Below are positions 48,674-56,750 of a stretch of 64,000 nt of DNA, piece after piece. The DNA is taken from contig JACKCC010000010.1 of assembly GCA_020634245.1 (NCBI GenBank), positions 248,001-312,000 of the forward strand, in the 5' to 3' direction. Numbering within the stretch: the first letter of the stretch is position 1; each line of letters opens with the position of its first letter. The notes below the pieces were generated by a model. That model did not search any database and had not been told where the DNA came from. It saw only the letters and a list, made by a program, of their open reading frames with translations. The position numbers and the translations under genes are program-made. Origin of the DNA: Ardenticatenaceae bacterium. GTDB lineage: Bacteria; Chloroflexota; Anaerolineae; Promineifilales; Promineifilaceae.

Positions 48674-48706
48674 GACCCTAAGGGTTTCCTATAAACCCTT
48701 AGGGTC
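48674..48706. repeat. Perfect 14-bp hairpin between STK7 and the phosphatase
   Basis: GACCCTAAGGGTTT and AAACCCTTAGGGTC, separated by CCTAT, form a perfect hairpin in the 77-base spacer. No T-run follows on the minus strand, so it is more likely an mRNA-stabilising or attenuating REP-like element than a terminator. Confidence 0.7.
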
Positions 48707-48711
48707 ATTAA

Positions 48712-49590
48712 TTATAGCCGGTATAGTAAAAAGCCGAGAAGTAAGACAACGGCCGTGGCAATGGTAACGATGACCCACAAGGGCACACCGGACTTTTCAT
48801 TTGTTTGTTTGGACGGCGGGACTTTGCCACGGCGTGCTTTTTTGACGTTACTGTCGACGACAACGGCCGTTACATTATCCCTCGTTTGCGCTTCAATCGC
48901 TGCTTTGACCATCGCGTCGGCCGCCGCCTGGGGCGAATTGTCCTTCATCAGCATAAACAACTGCTCAATACTCAAAACACCATGTAAGCCGTCGGAGCAA
49001 AGCAGATACGTGTCGCCGGCGCGCAGTTCGTAAACGGCCGATTGGTGGACCGTAATATCCAATTTGTTGCCCAGCACCTGGGTAACGATGTTGCGGAGTT
49101 CATGATTGGCTGCCTCTTCATAGGTGATGATGCCGGCATCGACCTGTTTTTGCACCCAGGTATCGTCACGGGTCAGCCGGCGCAGGTGATTTTCCATTTT
49201 TAAGTAGGCGCGGGCATCGCCGACGTGGGCGACGTGTAGTTTGCCTTCGTGCTGCACAGCCGCAACCAAGGTGCAGCCCATCCGTGTGACGTTCATGGCT
49301 TGAGCGCGCTCAAAGATGGCCTGGTTGGCCTGGAGGATCGAATCATTGAGGGCCTGGGGAATGGTCAAACCGCTGCGGCGCATTTGGTAAAAGGCCGTGC
49401 TGATGACTTGTGCAGCCTGCTGGGCGGCTACCGCGCCATGCTCTTGCCCACCCACGCCATCGGCGACCAGGTACAGCGCCCCGTATTCCAAAGGCGTCTG
49501 GTCATCGCTGATCCAGAAAGCGTCTTCGTTGGCTGTCCGAACGGGACCTTGATCGCTGCGCGCGCCGGCTTTTGGTAGGTGTTTGCTCAT
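48712..49590 (-). CDS. PP2C-type protein phosphatase with C-terminal membrane anchor
   Basis: A 292-residue phosphatase. The catalytic domain shows SDQGPVRTANEDAFW, LVADGVGGQEHG, HVGDARAYLK, LLCSDGLHGVL and RDNVTAVVV, so the metal-binding Asp residues are present. One hydrophobic helix ends the protein (VPLWVIVTIATAVVLLLGFL), anchoring it to the membrane with the enzyme in the cytosol. Met 49590 fits homologous starts (MSKHLPKAGARSDQG) better than the TTG at 49623. It would reverse the action of the kinases. Confidence 0.87.
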   Translation of the reverse strand: MSKHLPKAGARSDQGPVRTANEDAFWISDDQTPLEYGALYLVADGVGGQEHGAVAAQQAAQVISTAFYQMRRSGLTIPQALNDSILQANQAIFERAQAMNVTRMGCTLVAAVQHEGKLHVAHVGDARAYLKMENHLRRLTRDDTWVQKQVDAGIITYEEAANHELRNIVTQVLGNKLDITVHQSAVYELRAGDTYLLCSDGLHGVLSIEQLFMLMKDNSPQAAADAMVKAAIEAQTRDNVTAVVVDSNVKKARRGKVPPSKQTNEKSGVPLWVIVTIATAVVLLLGFLLYRL

Positions 49591-49623
49591 AAAATGATCT
49601 GCTGTTACCTGATCGACTGACAA

Positions 49624-49725
49624 AATTTATTTAACCGCAGAGATGCGGAGGACGCAGAGAAAAAATTAGGTTTGTAGTGCCCGCTTCAGCGGGGAAGACG
49701 GCTAAAGCCACCACGACGAACCGTA
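49624..49725. repeat. Spacer with two dispersed repeat types
   Basis: Contains AACCGCAGAGATGCGGAGGA-type sequence (49627-49660) and a TAGTGCCCGCTTCAGCGGGG...CGGCTAAAGCC palindrome (about 49677-49715). Confidence 0.55.
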
Positions 49726-50967
49726 CTAGGCGGTCATGAAATGCAGGACTGTACGGCCGATTTTTATCTGGTCGCCATGTTTTAGTTCGTAGTCATCCCG
49801 CTTTTCCCAGCGATTGGCAGTGGAATCGAAGATGAAGATGCCGTTGGTGCTGTTTTGATCGTAGGCAAAGAAACGGCCGTTTTCACTGCGAATCCGCAAA
49901 TGAACGGTAGACATAGCCGTATCATCAATCACAATATCATTGCTTGTATCCCGGCCAATCAGCGTATCAGCCAGGAGCCGGAACTGTTCGCCGCGCCGCT
50001 CGCCGCTGCCGATTACCAGCCAGGCCGCCGATTCCGGCGAAAAGTGTAGGACTTCTGTTTTCTGGATGATTGGTTTTTCGGGCGGCGGTGTTGGTTTGGT
50101 TGGCGTCGGTTTATCATCGGCTGCCCAGACGATTTCTTTTTGCGGCGTGGCCGGCGGTTTTTGTGCTGGCGGCTGCTCTTTCGATGTTGCAGTTGGCAAA
50201 GGAACGGCGTCATAATCGGTTCGTTCGTCGCCGCGCATGGTGTAGTCGGAGCCACCTTTGCCCATGTATTCGTCGTCAATAATGGTTTCACTGCCCATAC
50301 CCATGCCCATGTCCCGCGGCTTGAGCAGATCATCGTCTAAAATGGTTTCGTTGGCGTAGCTGCTGCCCTGGAATGCACCTTCATCCATGATAGTATAGTT
50401 GGAATCAGCGGCAGGTGGTGTCGCGGGTTGGTAAGGAGATGGTGTGGCTATGGGTGGAGACGGCCGTTGCCCTTGAACCGGCGGCTGCATGTAGAGTGAC
50501 GGCCGTGGCCGCCGTCCGGCCCGCACTAAATCAAAAACAGCGCCGCTGCCAATCGCCACCAGCGTGGCCACCGTCCCCCAAAGTGCCGGTTGAATGACGA
50601 TGTCGAACGTGCCGTTTCCCTGACTGCGTAACTGCATCCATTCCAACCCCAGAATAAGCAGACCCAGAAATGCGGCGATGATTTGCCCCCATCCGGCGTT
50701 CGTCTCAAAACTGCTTTTCCAGATAGTAATGCCCAGCAAAACCAGCGTCACCAGACCAATCAACGGAATGGCAAACAAAATGGGGTCCCCATCAATTTGT
50801 CCGCCGGTAAATACATCTTCACTTCCTTGGGGGGCTGTGCCGGTGGCCAGATTGTACCCGCTGAATTCCCCGACAGGGATGTTGTCGCAAGAGACAGTGA
50901 CCCAGGGAAGGAAAAAGAGGACGATAATGAGGACGGCGGCCGGCCCGGATAAGACTTTCCCGTTCAT
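49726..50967 (-). CDS. Four-helix membrane protein with C-terminal FHA domain and TxxD motifs
   Basis: A 413-residue protein with four membrane helices in the first 150 residues, a cytosolic linker to about residue 320 and a C-terminal FHA domain (LIGRDTSNDIVID, MSTVHLRI, NSTNGIFIF). The linker has three threonine motifs of the form TIxD: YTIMDEG, ETILDDD and ETIIDDE. TxxD is the classical phosphothreonine target of FHA domains, so the protein may bind its own or neighbours' linkers after phosphorylation. It lies between the type VII genes and the phosphatase. Role inferred. Confidence 0.83.
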   Translation of the reverse strand: MNGKVLSGPAAVLIIVLFFLPWVTVSCDNIPVGEFSGYNLATGTAPQGSEDVFTGGQIDGDPILFAIPLIGLVTLVLLGITIWKSSFETNAGWGQIIAAFLGLLILGLEWMQLRSQGNGTFDIVIQPALWGTVATLVAIGSGAVFDLVRAGRRPRPSLYMQPPVQGQRPSPPIATPSPYQPATPPAADSNYTIMDEGAFQGSSYANETILDDDLLKPRDMGMGMGSETIIDDEYMGKGGSDYTMRGDERTDYDAVPLPTATSKEQPPAQKPPATPQKEIVWAADDKPTPTKPTPPPEKPIIQKTEVLHFSPESAAWLVIGSGERRGEQFRLLADTLIGRDTSNDIVIDDTAMSTVHLRIRSENGRFFAYDQNSTNGIFIFDSTANRWEKRDDYELKHGDQIKIGRTVLHFMTA

Positions 50968-51237
50968 TGTTTGTTTACGCTCCAGCTACAAAATAACGAA
51001 ATCCAACATCTAAAATGTACCACAAAGTAAGATTCGATGGCTACTGCTAACAAAACCTGAGTTCGAAGATAAGGGTCTTTCGGACCTGACGGGTCTCATC
51101 ATTCTGAGTGAAGCGAAGAATCCCAACGCCTATGGGATGCTTCACTTCGTTCAGCATGACAAATACAATACCCCATAAGATTCCTAAAAACCGAAATGAG
51201 ACGCAGATTTATTATGCATCGTCCTATAGTTGAAAAA
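50968..51237. repeat. Spacer with a dispersed palindromic repeat
   Basis: No gene is seen. ATTCTGAGTGAAGCGAAGAA (from 51101) and GGATGCTTCACTTCGTTCAG (from about 51136) are the two arms of a common bacterial palindromic repeat. A short AGGGTCTTTCGGACCTGACG hairpin precedes it. Confidence 0.65.
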
Positions 51238-51573
51238 TCAAGGCCAGATGGGTACGAATGAAACTAACAGCACACAAATGCCAATTAAAGGTAGAAAAAG
51301 AACAAAAAAAGCGGCCTGAAATCGGTTTTGGCGGTACAAAACAAAACCGGCCGCCAGTCCGCCGATGGCCAGCAGCGGATAAGCGCACGTGGCCAGATAC
51401 GTGAAAAACGCGTCAGCCGGACTGTAACTTAGCAGCAGCATACCGCCCAAAATGATCCAAGGTATGAAAAACAGCCCATATAACACAGCGGCAATAATCA
51501 ATGCTGGCTGGCCGATACGCCGGTAGGGGGAGTTGGGTTTTGGCGGGACAAATTTGTCAGGTCCGGTAGTCAA
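51238..51573 (-). CDS. Small three-helix membrane protein of the type VII region
   Basis: A 111-residue protein with a polar N terminus and three hydrophobic segments (about residues 22-45, 55-78 and 85-108). I do not recognise a family. It lies 14 bases after the preceding gene, so it belongs to the same operon. It may be a membrane part of the secretion apparatus, but nothing shows this. Start ATG 51573. Confidence 0.65.
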   Translation of the reverse strand: MTTGPDKFVPPKPNSPYRRIGQPALIIAAVLYGLFFIPWIILGGMLLLSYSPADAFFTYLATCAYPLLAIGGLAAGFVLYRQNRFQAAFFVLFLPLIGICVLLVSFVPIWP

Positions 51574-51587
51574 GTTGAATTGCTCCC

Positions 51588-52394
51588 TTAATTGTCGTTA
51601 ACCGGTTGGTTCTGCAAAAAGCCGGTCAGGTAATGGATAAATAATTGGGGCCAGAAGGATTCTAGCGCAATCTGGGGATCGTTCAGATTGTCCATGCGGA
51701 TGAGCCAGCTGGCCTGCTGGCTTTGCATGACGGCCATGTTGCGTTTGGCGACGATTTGGCCGTTTTCTCGCTGCATGACGACGATCATGCCCTGGTAGGT
51801 AGGCATCTGGATGGCGGCGACCAGGGAGACGGCTAGTGAGGATTCGATGCCTTCTTTTTGCAGTTCGGCCACGGCCGTTTCCGTTTGCCCTTCGCTGGCC
51901 AGATTTTTGATCCGGGTAAAGGCTTGCCGGTCGAGCAGGATTTGCGGGGCGGCCTGGTTAACGGCCGTATCACTAAGCTGAATGACGGATTGGATGCGGG
52001 AAACGGCCGTTGCCAGACTGGAGACAAAACCTAATTGGTACAGCCCGTCGGACGTGCGCCGCTGCTCCACAATAACCTGCCCGGCCAGATAATGGGTAAT
52101 CAATTGATACGTGCCGCGCCGTTCTTGTCGTAGGGTGATAACGGCCGTTTCCGGATCAGCCATAATCGCAATCAAATAACAGATCGATGGATCAAAATTA
52201 ATCTTGCCAGATTCGGGAACCGGCTTCAGCCAACCATGAAATATCAGCCGATCCCGTCCCAGCTTGAGCAGCGCTTCATTTTCCACCTCATCGGCTGGAA
52301 ACAGTTCCGCATGATTTACTCCCACTACCGAGCGTGCCCGGATGGTCTGGAGCAAATAAGATAATTCAGCCGGTTCCAAAAAAAGCGTACTCAT
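51588..52394 (-). CDS. EspG-like candidate partner of a WXG100 protein
   Basis: A 268-residue soluble protein. Its plan (LEPAELSYLLQTIRARSVVG at the start, GRDRLIFHGW, then a beta-rich centre and a second repeat-like helical part, QTETAVAELQKEG, VVMQRENG, WLIRMDN) parallels the protein at 53723-54535. Both resemble the EspG chaperones of mycobacterial ESX systems in overall layout (LxxxELxxLLxLL start, ARGL/GW segment, about 270 residues), which hold substrates until secretion. The likeness is by pattern only. It directly follows the WXG100 gene at 52450-53613, so it is a plausible cognate partner. Confidence 0.5.
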   Translation of the reverse strand: MSTLFLEPAELSYLLQTIRARSVVGVNHAELFPADEVENEALLKLGRDRLIFHGWLKPVPESGKINFDPSICYLIAIMADPETAVITLRQERRGTYQLITHYLAGQVIVEQRRTSDGLYQLGFVSSLATAVSRIQSVIQLSDTAVNQAAPQILLDRQAFTRIKNLASEGQTETAVAELQKEGIESSLAVSLVAAIQMPTYQGMIVVMQRENGQIVAKRNMAVMQSQQASWLIRMDNLNDPQIALESFWPQLFIHYLTGFLQNQPVNDN

Positions 52395-52449
52395 CTAATA
52401 TGTTGGCTGTGGCCAGTTTCTAACCGTGCCACCTGAACGCCCACCTCAT

Positions 52450-53613
52450 CTAAAAGACAAACTCCAAAAAATCTTCCACCTGCTTGGCTGCTTCTGCACC
52501 GAAATTCTGGACTGCATCGATGCTGCTGCCCACTGTGTCGATAACCCGTTCAGTGTTGTCAATCACAAAATCGCCGACGCCGTGCGTAATATCGGTCACA
52601 ATACCTGGATTGAGCTTCTCATTCCAGTAGCGCACGCCGGATTGCTGGCCTGTCAGCGGATTGCCCGGATCGCGGTGATTTTCCTGGCCCAAATAATTAT
52701 AACCGGGGCCAAGATCGTGATAGTTGTACAGATAACCGGCGGCGTCATGGACGATGCCGTGATAGCCCAGCGCATCATCATCGCCGGGGTTAACGGCCAA
52801 ATTGCCTGGCCCAACCATGCCGCCGGTGGGGTTGAGCATCGCACCAAACACCGGATCAATACCAAACGCGTCGCCGACGACCTGTCCGTAGCGCAGTTGG
52901 GCGGTTGAAGCCATAAAATCGCCGTGGAAGAAATCATTCACATCTTCCGGCGGATCAATCCCCTTTTGCCGGGCGATGGCCCTGGCTTGCTCCCTGATTT
53001 GCAGGAATTTTTGGTAATCGGCTCTGAGCTTGTCGGCCGGGACACCGCGAGCCGCGGCGATTTCGTTGATCACTCGATCTAAATCGGCGTCGGTTGGATT
53101 TTTGGCCAGCTCTTTCATGGTGTTGTTGAGGCGCTGGCTGTCTTCGCCGCGAATTTTGCTGCCCACCAGGGAATCCATGTACTTGTCGGTGAACAATGAA
53201 TGCGGGTTACGGGTAACAAGCGGGTTGTTGGGGTCAACCGGCGTGCCACTTACGACGCCTGGCCCGCTAACGATTCCCGGTGCCGTAACAGGACTGCTGC
53301 CTTCGGCGGCCTGGCCGCCAAACGGAGCGGCCGCTTCCTCTTCGGCCTGCTGGATGATTTGTTTGATTTCCCGTGTGACGGACTGTGCTTCTTCCAGGGC
53401 GTTGATCAGGCGCTGGAGGGCAGGGTAGATGTCGCCATCCATTTCGGCGAAGAAGGCGCTGGCTCCCTGGCCTTCCCAACCGCCTTGCTCCAGGGCATGA
53501 ACGGCTTGCTGGACACGGCCGTACATCTCCTCAGACAGTTCAGCCTGCCGGCCAAACTTTTGGGTTAGCGCATCCAGAGCGTCATAATTCGCCTGAACAA
53601 CATCCGCACTCAT
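52450..53613 (-). CDS. WXG100-headed effector-like protein with unknown C-terminal domain
   Basis: A 387-residue protein. The first 95 residues form a WXG100/ESAT-6-type helical hairpin with the central GGWEGQGASAFF turn, the mark of type VII substrates. A linker follows (FGGQAAEGSSPVTAPG). The C-terminal approximately 170 residues have no family I recognise. They contain GYHGIVHDAAGYLYNYHDL, a His-Asp arrangement reminiscent of phospholipase A2-like active sites, and a terminal amphipathic helix. A secreted toxin or surface protein is likely. Its gene is followed by an EspG-like partner gene. Toxicity is a guess. Confidence 0.75.
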   Translation of the reverse strand: MSADVVQANYDALDALTQKFGRQAELSEEMYGRVQQAVHALEQGGWEGQGASAFFAEMDGDIYPALQRLINALEEAQSVTREIKQIIQQAEEEAAAPFGGQAAEGSSPVTAPGIVSGPGVVSGTPVDPNNPLVTRNPHSLFTDKYMDSLVGSKIRGEDSQRLNNTMKELAKNPTDADLDRVINEIAAARGVPADKLRADYQKFLQIREQARAIARQKGIDPPEDVNDFFHGDFMASTAQLRYGQVVGDAFGIDPVFGAMLNPTGGMVGPGNLAVNPGDDDALGYHGIVHDAAGYLYNYHDLGPGYNYLGQENHRDPGNPLTGQQSGVRYWNEKLNPGIVTDITHGVGDFVIDNTERVIDTVGSSIDAVQNFGAEAAKQVEDFLEFVF

Positions 53614-53722
53614 CAGGGGGAATTTTCCTTAAGGGTTTGTTCGGTTTTAACTTTCCGGTTTTAAGCGGCACGTTTCGGGAATTGCAATTCCCGAAACACC
53701 AAAGTTATTTGCGAGTGTACCC

Positions 53723-54535
53723 CTACAACAGTTCGTTCAAAATCGTCTCGACTTCATTCTTGTTTGTGGTTTTGACCAGCAGCGCGGCTTCATCGTCCCG
53801 GGCCGGGGCAATAAACCAGGTGTGATCGCTGTTCTGCACCAGGGTGAAATCGCTTTTCTGCACCGAATCCGCCCCATCCTGTTTCAACGTTTGGAAAATG
53901 GAAACGCGGGGTGAATCGGCCAGGGTGGCGGCAAAGGCAACGGCCGTTTCCGCTGGTACATCATTTTGGGTAAGTGCTTCGACGGCAGCCTGAGTTTGCC
54001 CATCACCGGCCAGTTCGCGGGCGCGCACAAAATCAGCATTGTTGACGGTCATCGTCAAATCGGCTGACTGGGAGCCGTCTTCGTAGCCGCAAAAATCGAA
54101 AACCTGCTCTAGCAAATGGTCACGAGACGGCAGCAAGGAAAATTGATGCAGTACGTCGGCGGGACGGGTGTGGCTGGCCATATCCTCGCCCCGCAGATGA
54201 CCAAAATAGCGGCTGGGGTCGGCTCCGGCTTCCGGCCAGTGGTAGATGAAGATGGCATCGTTGGAATAGGCGCAAACGCCAACGGCCGTTAACAACGCAT
54301 GATGCAGCGCCATCTCCCCATCTTCATTCAACTGGCCCAGGCCGCGTGCCCGCAGCGCCCGCCCGGCCCAAACCATCGACATCGCCCGCTGTTGGGGAGT
54401 TAAATCGCCCAGCGGATCCGCATCCAGGCCAGGAAGCGAACTTGCCTGCAACAAGTCCAGAACAAAAATCAACTCTTCTCGTGAAAGAAGTACACCGATT
54501 GGCTCAAGCCCATTATCATCACTCATGTTGTCCAT
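53723..54535 (-). CDS. EspG-like candidate partner of a WXG100 protein
   Basis: A 270-residue protein paralogous in layout to 51588-52394 (LSREELIFVLDLLQASSLPG, GRALRARGLGQLNEDG, QTQAAVEALTQNDVP, FTLVQNSDHTWFI). The start LSxEELxxxLxLL with the following ARGL segment is like EspG chaperones. It directly follows the WXG100 gene at 54719-56020 in the operon. The Met at 54526 is an alternative start with a better spaced GGATGG. Chaperone role is inferred from order and pattern. Confidence 0.5.
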   Translation of the reverse strand: MDNMSDDNGLEPIGVLLSREELIFVLDLLQASSLPGLDADPLGDLTPQQRAMSMVWAGRALRARGLGQLNEDGEMALHHALLTAVGVCAYSNDAIFIYHWPEAGADPSRYFGHLRGEDMASHTRPADVLHQFSLLPSRDHLLEQVFDFCGYEDGSQSADLTMTVNNADFVRARELAGDGQTQAAVEALTQNDVPAETAVAFAATLADSPRVSIFQTLKQDGADSVQKSDFTLVQNSDHTWFIAPARDDEAALLVKTTNKNEVETILNELL

Positions 54536-54718
54536 CCTGTTGTAGTTATCATTCAGAGGGCACAGAGTCTGATTTATTGTAACTGCTAAACCTCTCTGTT
54601 GTCATACCCGCGAAGGCGGGTATTCATCAATGGATTCCTGCCTTCGCAGGAATGACAGGTCTAGTTGTTACGACCTGTTTTATCTCTGTGTTCTCCGTAT
54701 CCTCTGCGGTTTTTCTTC
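54536..54718. repeat. Spacer with two dispersed repeat types
   Basis: GTCATACCCGCGAAGGCGGG...CCTGCCTTCGCAGGAATGAC (about 54600-54658) is a widespread palindromic repeat. It is followed by CTCCGTATCCTCTGCGGTTT, the AACCGCAGAG element, to the end of the next gene. Confidence 0.65.
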
Positions 54719-56020
54719 CTAATCATCATCCATCTTGCCTTTGATGGCTTTACCCAACAAGGCTAAAAACGGACTGGCTGCAGCAATGCCAAACGGCACG
54801 CCAAAATTCCCTTGTCCACTGGCTGGTGCGGCTGCTGGCGCAGCACCGCCACCGCTGGAACTGGACGCCGCCGGTGCGGCCGGAGCCGAACTGCCGCCGC
54901 CGCCGAACATGCCACCCAACGATTGGTAGCTCAACCGAGCCGGAGATGCGCCGGATTCGCCGCTGCCAGTAGCCGCGCCCACCGACCGGAAATCGCGGGG
55001 CGTGGCCCCCCGGAAAGGATCGCTGATGTCGGTTTGGGGCGAAGAGCCGCCGCCGCTGCCCCCGCCCGTGGAAGGAGCGCCGCCACCGGCCGAGCCACCG
55101 CCTGATCCCAGCCCGGATTCAGCGCCACCGCTGCCTGCCCCGCCACTGCCTGCGCCAAGACCGCTCCCGCCTGAATCGGAGCCAAATGAATCGCGCACGC
55201 CATCCAGCCAGTCATGGGGGATGCCGTAATCACTGCCGCTGCCACTGCCGCCAAAAGCGTCGGTGACCCCGGAGAGCCAGTCGTGGGGGATGCCGTAATC
55301 GTTGTAATTGCTGCCCATGTAGCCGTTAAGCGAATCGGTGACGCCAGAGAGCCAGTCGCGGGGAATGCCATAATCGTTTCCACTGCCGAATGCACCAGCC
55401 GCGCCGCCAAGGAATCCGCTGCCTAAGCCGCTGCCAAAAGCGCCGCCGAACTGGCCGCCCAAAAGCCCACCGCTGCCAAAAAGCGACGATCCCAGTGCGC
55501 CCGGCGAGAATGATCCCGGCCCGCCAAAACTGCCGCCGCCGAGAATACTTTCCAGTTGGTTGCCCAATCCGGACGGATTGAAGCCACCGCCGCCCCAGGC
55601 GCCGCCGCCGCCGCTGCCCAGACCGCCGAAGGCGCGTCCTAACGCGGCGCCCATAGCTGCACCCAGCCCGCCTATGCCCGCTCCAGCGCCGCCGAAACGG
55701 CCGCCAGCACCAAAGCCGGCATCGCCTCTGAAGCCGGAGGAGGCTTCTTCGTCGGCTTTTTGCATTAAGTCATGAATCTGTTTGCTGACGGTTTGTGCCT
55801 GGGCCAGGGCTTCGACCAGGCGCTGGACGGCGGGCAAAATGTCGCTGTTCATCTCGTTGAAGAAGGCATCGGAACCACGCCCGACCCAGCCTCCGCCTTC
55901 CAGAGGATCCATTGTGCCCTGAACGGTTTGCAGCATAGAGGCGGTGTTTTCTGACTGTTGGCCGAACTTGTCGGCAATTTTTTGCAGGGCTTCGTAATCT
56001 ACGCGAATGATGTCAGTCAT
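54719..56020 (-). CDS. WXG100-headed protein with Gly/Ser-rich body
   Basis: A 433-residue protein. Residues 1-95 are a WXG100 hairpin with GGGWVGRGSDAFF, closely similar to the neighbour at 52450-53613. The rest is Gly/Ser/Ala-rich, with three copies of a motif YGIP(R/H)DWL(S/D)GV(T/R)D (about residues 215-275) separated by flexible linkers, and a short hydrophobic C terminus (FGVPFGIAAASPFLALLG). The low-complexity body with spaced motifs suggests an extended exported or structural protein, or a scaffold. It is presumably a type VII substrate. Confidence 0.75.
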   Translation of the reverse strand: MTDIIRVDYEALQKIADKFGQQSENTASMLQTVQGTMDPLEGGGWVGRGSDAFFNEMNSDILPAVQRLVEALAQAQTVSKQIHDLMQKADEEASSGFRGDAGFGAGGRFGGAGAGIGGLGAAMGAALGRAFGGLGSGGGGAWGGGGFNPSGLGNQLESILGGGSFGGPGSFSPGALGSSLFGSGGLLGGQFGGAFGSGLGSGFLGGAAGAFGSGNDYGIPRDWLSGVTDSLNGYMGSNYNDYGIPHDWLSGVTDAFGGSGSGSDYGIPHDWLDGVRDSFGSDSGGSGLGAGSGGAGSGGAESGLGSGGGSAGGGAPSTGGGSGGGSSPQTDISDPFRGATPRDFRSVGAATGSGESGASPARLSYQSLGGMFGGGGSSAPAAPAASSSSGGGAAPAAAPASGQGNFGVPFGIAAASPFLALLGKAIKGKMDDD

Positions 56021-56099
56021 TTTGTTTCTCCAAAAATTTGGTTACTGGTTGTTAGTTGCTGGTAAAACCAGCAACCAGACGCCAGCCACCAGCTACCAA

Positions 56100-56735
56100 C
56101 TACTGGCGGATGATGAATTTCAGGGCAATGCTGCTGCGTTCCAATACAATGATGTCACCGTTTTGTAACGGCCGTTTCTCTTCCGTCACTGGTGTCATGT
56201 TGCCTTCTTCATCTTTGATAAAGGTCGGGTTGCGGGACATACTGTGGATGAAATACTGTCCATCCTGTTCCGAGATTTGCACATGGCGGCGGGAAACGCG
56301 CAGGCCCGTCTTGTAACGTTCCAAATCGACCGCAACCATATCGTTAAGTGCCTGATTTTTGTCTGGCCGGCCGATGATAGCGGGCTGCCAGTGTAATTTG
56401 TACACCTTGCCGGTTACTTGTTCCCGCAAATAAATGGGATGTGTTGGCCGCTGCGTGCCGTGAGGCAGGGGAGTCTCTTCCTCTATCAAGACCAGCCGGT
56501 CGCCTTTGGCAAGCTGCTGATCCAGTTTTTCTTCTGTGTCCAGGGGCGATTTGTCAGCCGCTTTCAAAAGGCGGTAATTGGCCGGAGAATCGCTGAGATA
56601 TTCCAATTCGCGGAACTCTTGCAGAATGGCCTCAATAAATTCCGGCGGCGTCAGATTTGGCAGGGGAAGCGCGCGCTGCTCTGTTTTTTCAAATACATCG
56701 ACGCGTAATTCAAGTCGTTTTTGGCTGCCACTCAT
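56100..56735 (-). CDS. Ubiquitin-like (YukD/EsaB-type) plus FHA protein
   Basis: A 211-residue protein. The N-terminal approximately 85 residues (LELRVDVFEKTEQRALPLPN, ending GDRLVLIEE) fit the ubiquitin-like fold of EsaB/YukD, the small regulator found in many type VII loci. The C-terminal approximately 100 residues are an FHA domain with IIGRPD, the phosphothreonine-binding SRRHVQI, and a later FIHSMSRNPTFI in place of the usual NGT. It lies 15 bases after the EccC gene. It could bring a phosphothreonine signal to the secretion ATPase. The domain calls are by pattern. Confidence 0.75.
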   Translation of the reverse strand: MSGSQKRLELRVDVFEKTEQRALPLPNLTPPEFIEAILQEFRELEYLSDSPANYRLLKAADKSPLDTEEKLDQQLAKGDRLVLIEEETPLPHGTQRPTHPIYLREQVTGKVYKLHWQPAIIGRPDKNQALNDMVAVDLERYKTGLRVSRRHVQISEQDGQYFIHSMSRNPTFIKDEEGNMTPVTEEKRPLQNGDIIVLERSSIALKFIIRQ

Positions 56736-56750
56736 GGGGTATTCTCCTTG

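Noticed and set aside
48674..48706. Telomere-like GGGTTT/AAACCC repeat
   Set aside because: It is a single 14-bp hairpin, not an array.
54719..55600. Gly/Ser-rich region as silk- or elastin-like structural repeat
   Set aside because: Only the three YGIPxDWL motifs repeat; the rest is low complexity without a fixed unit.
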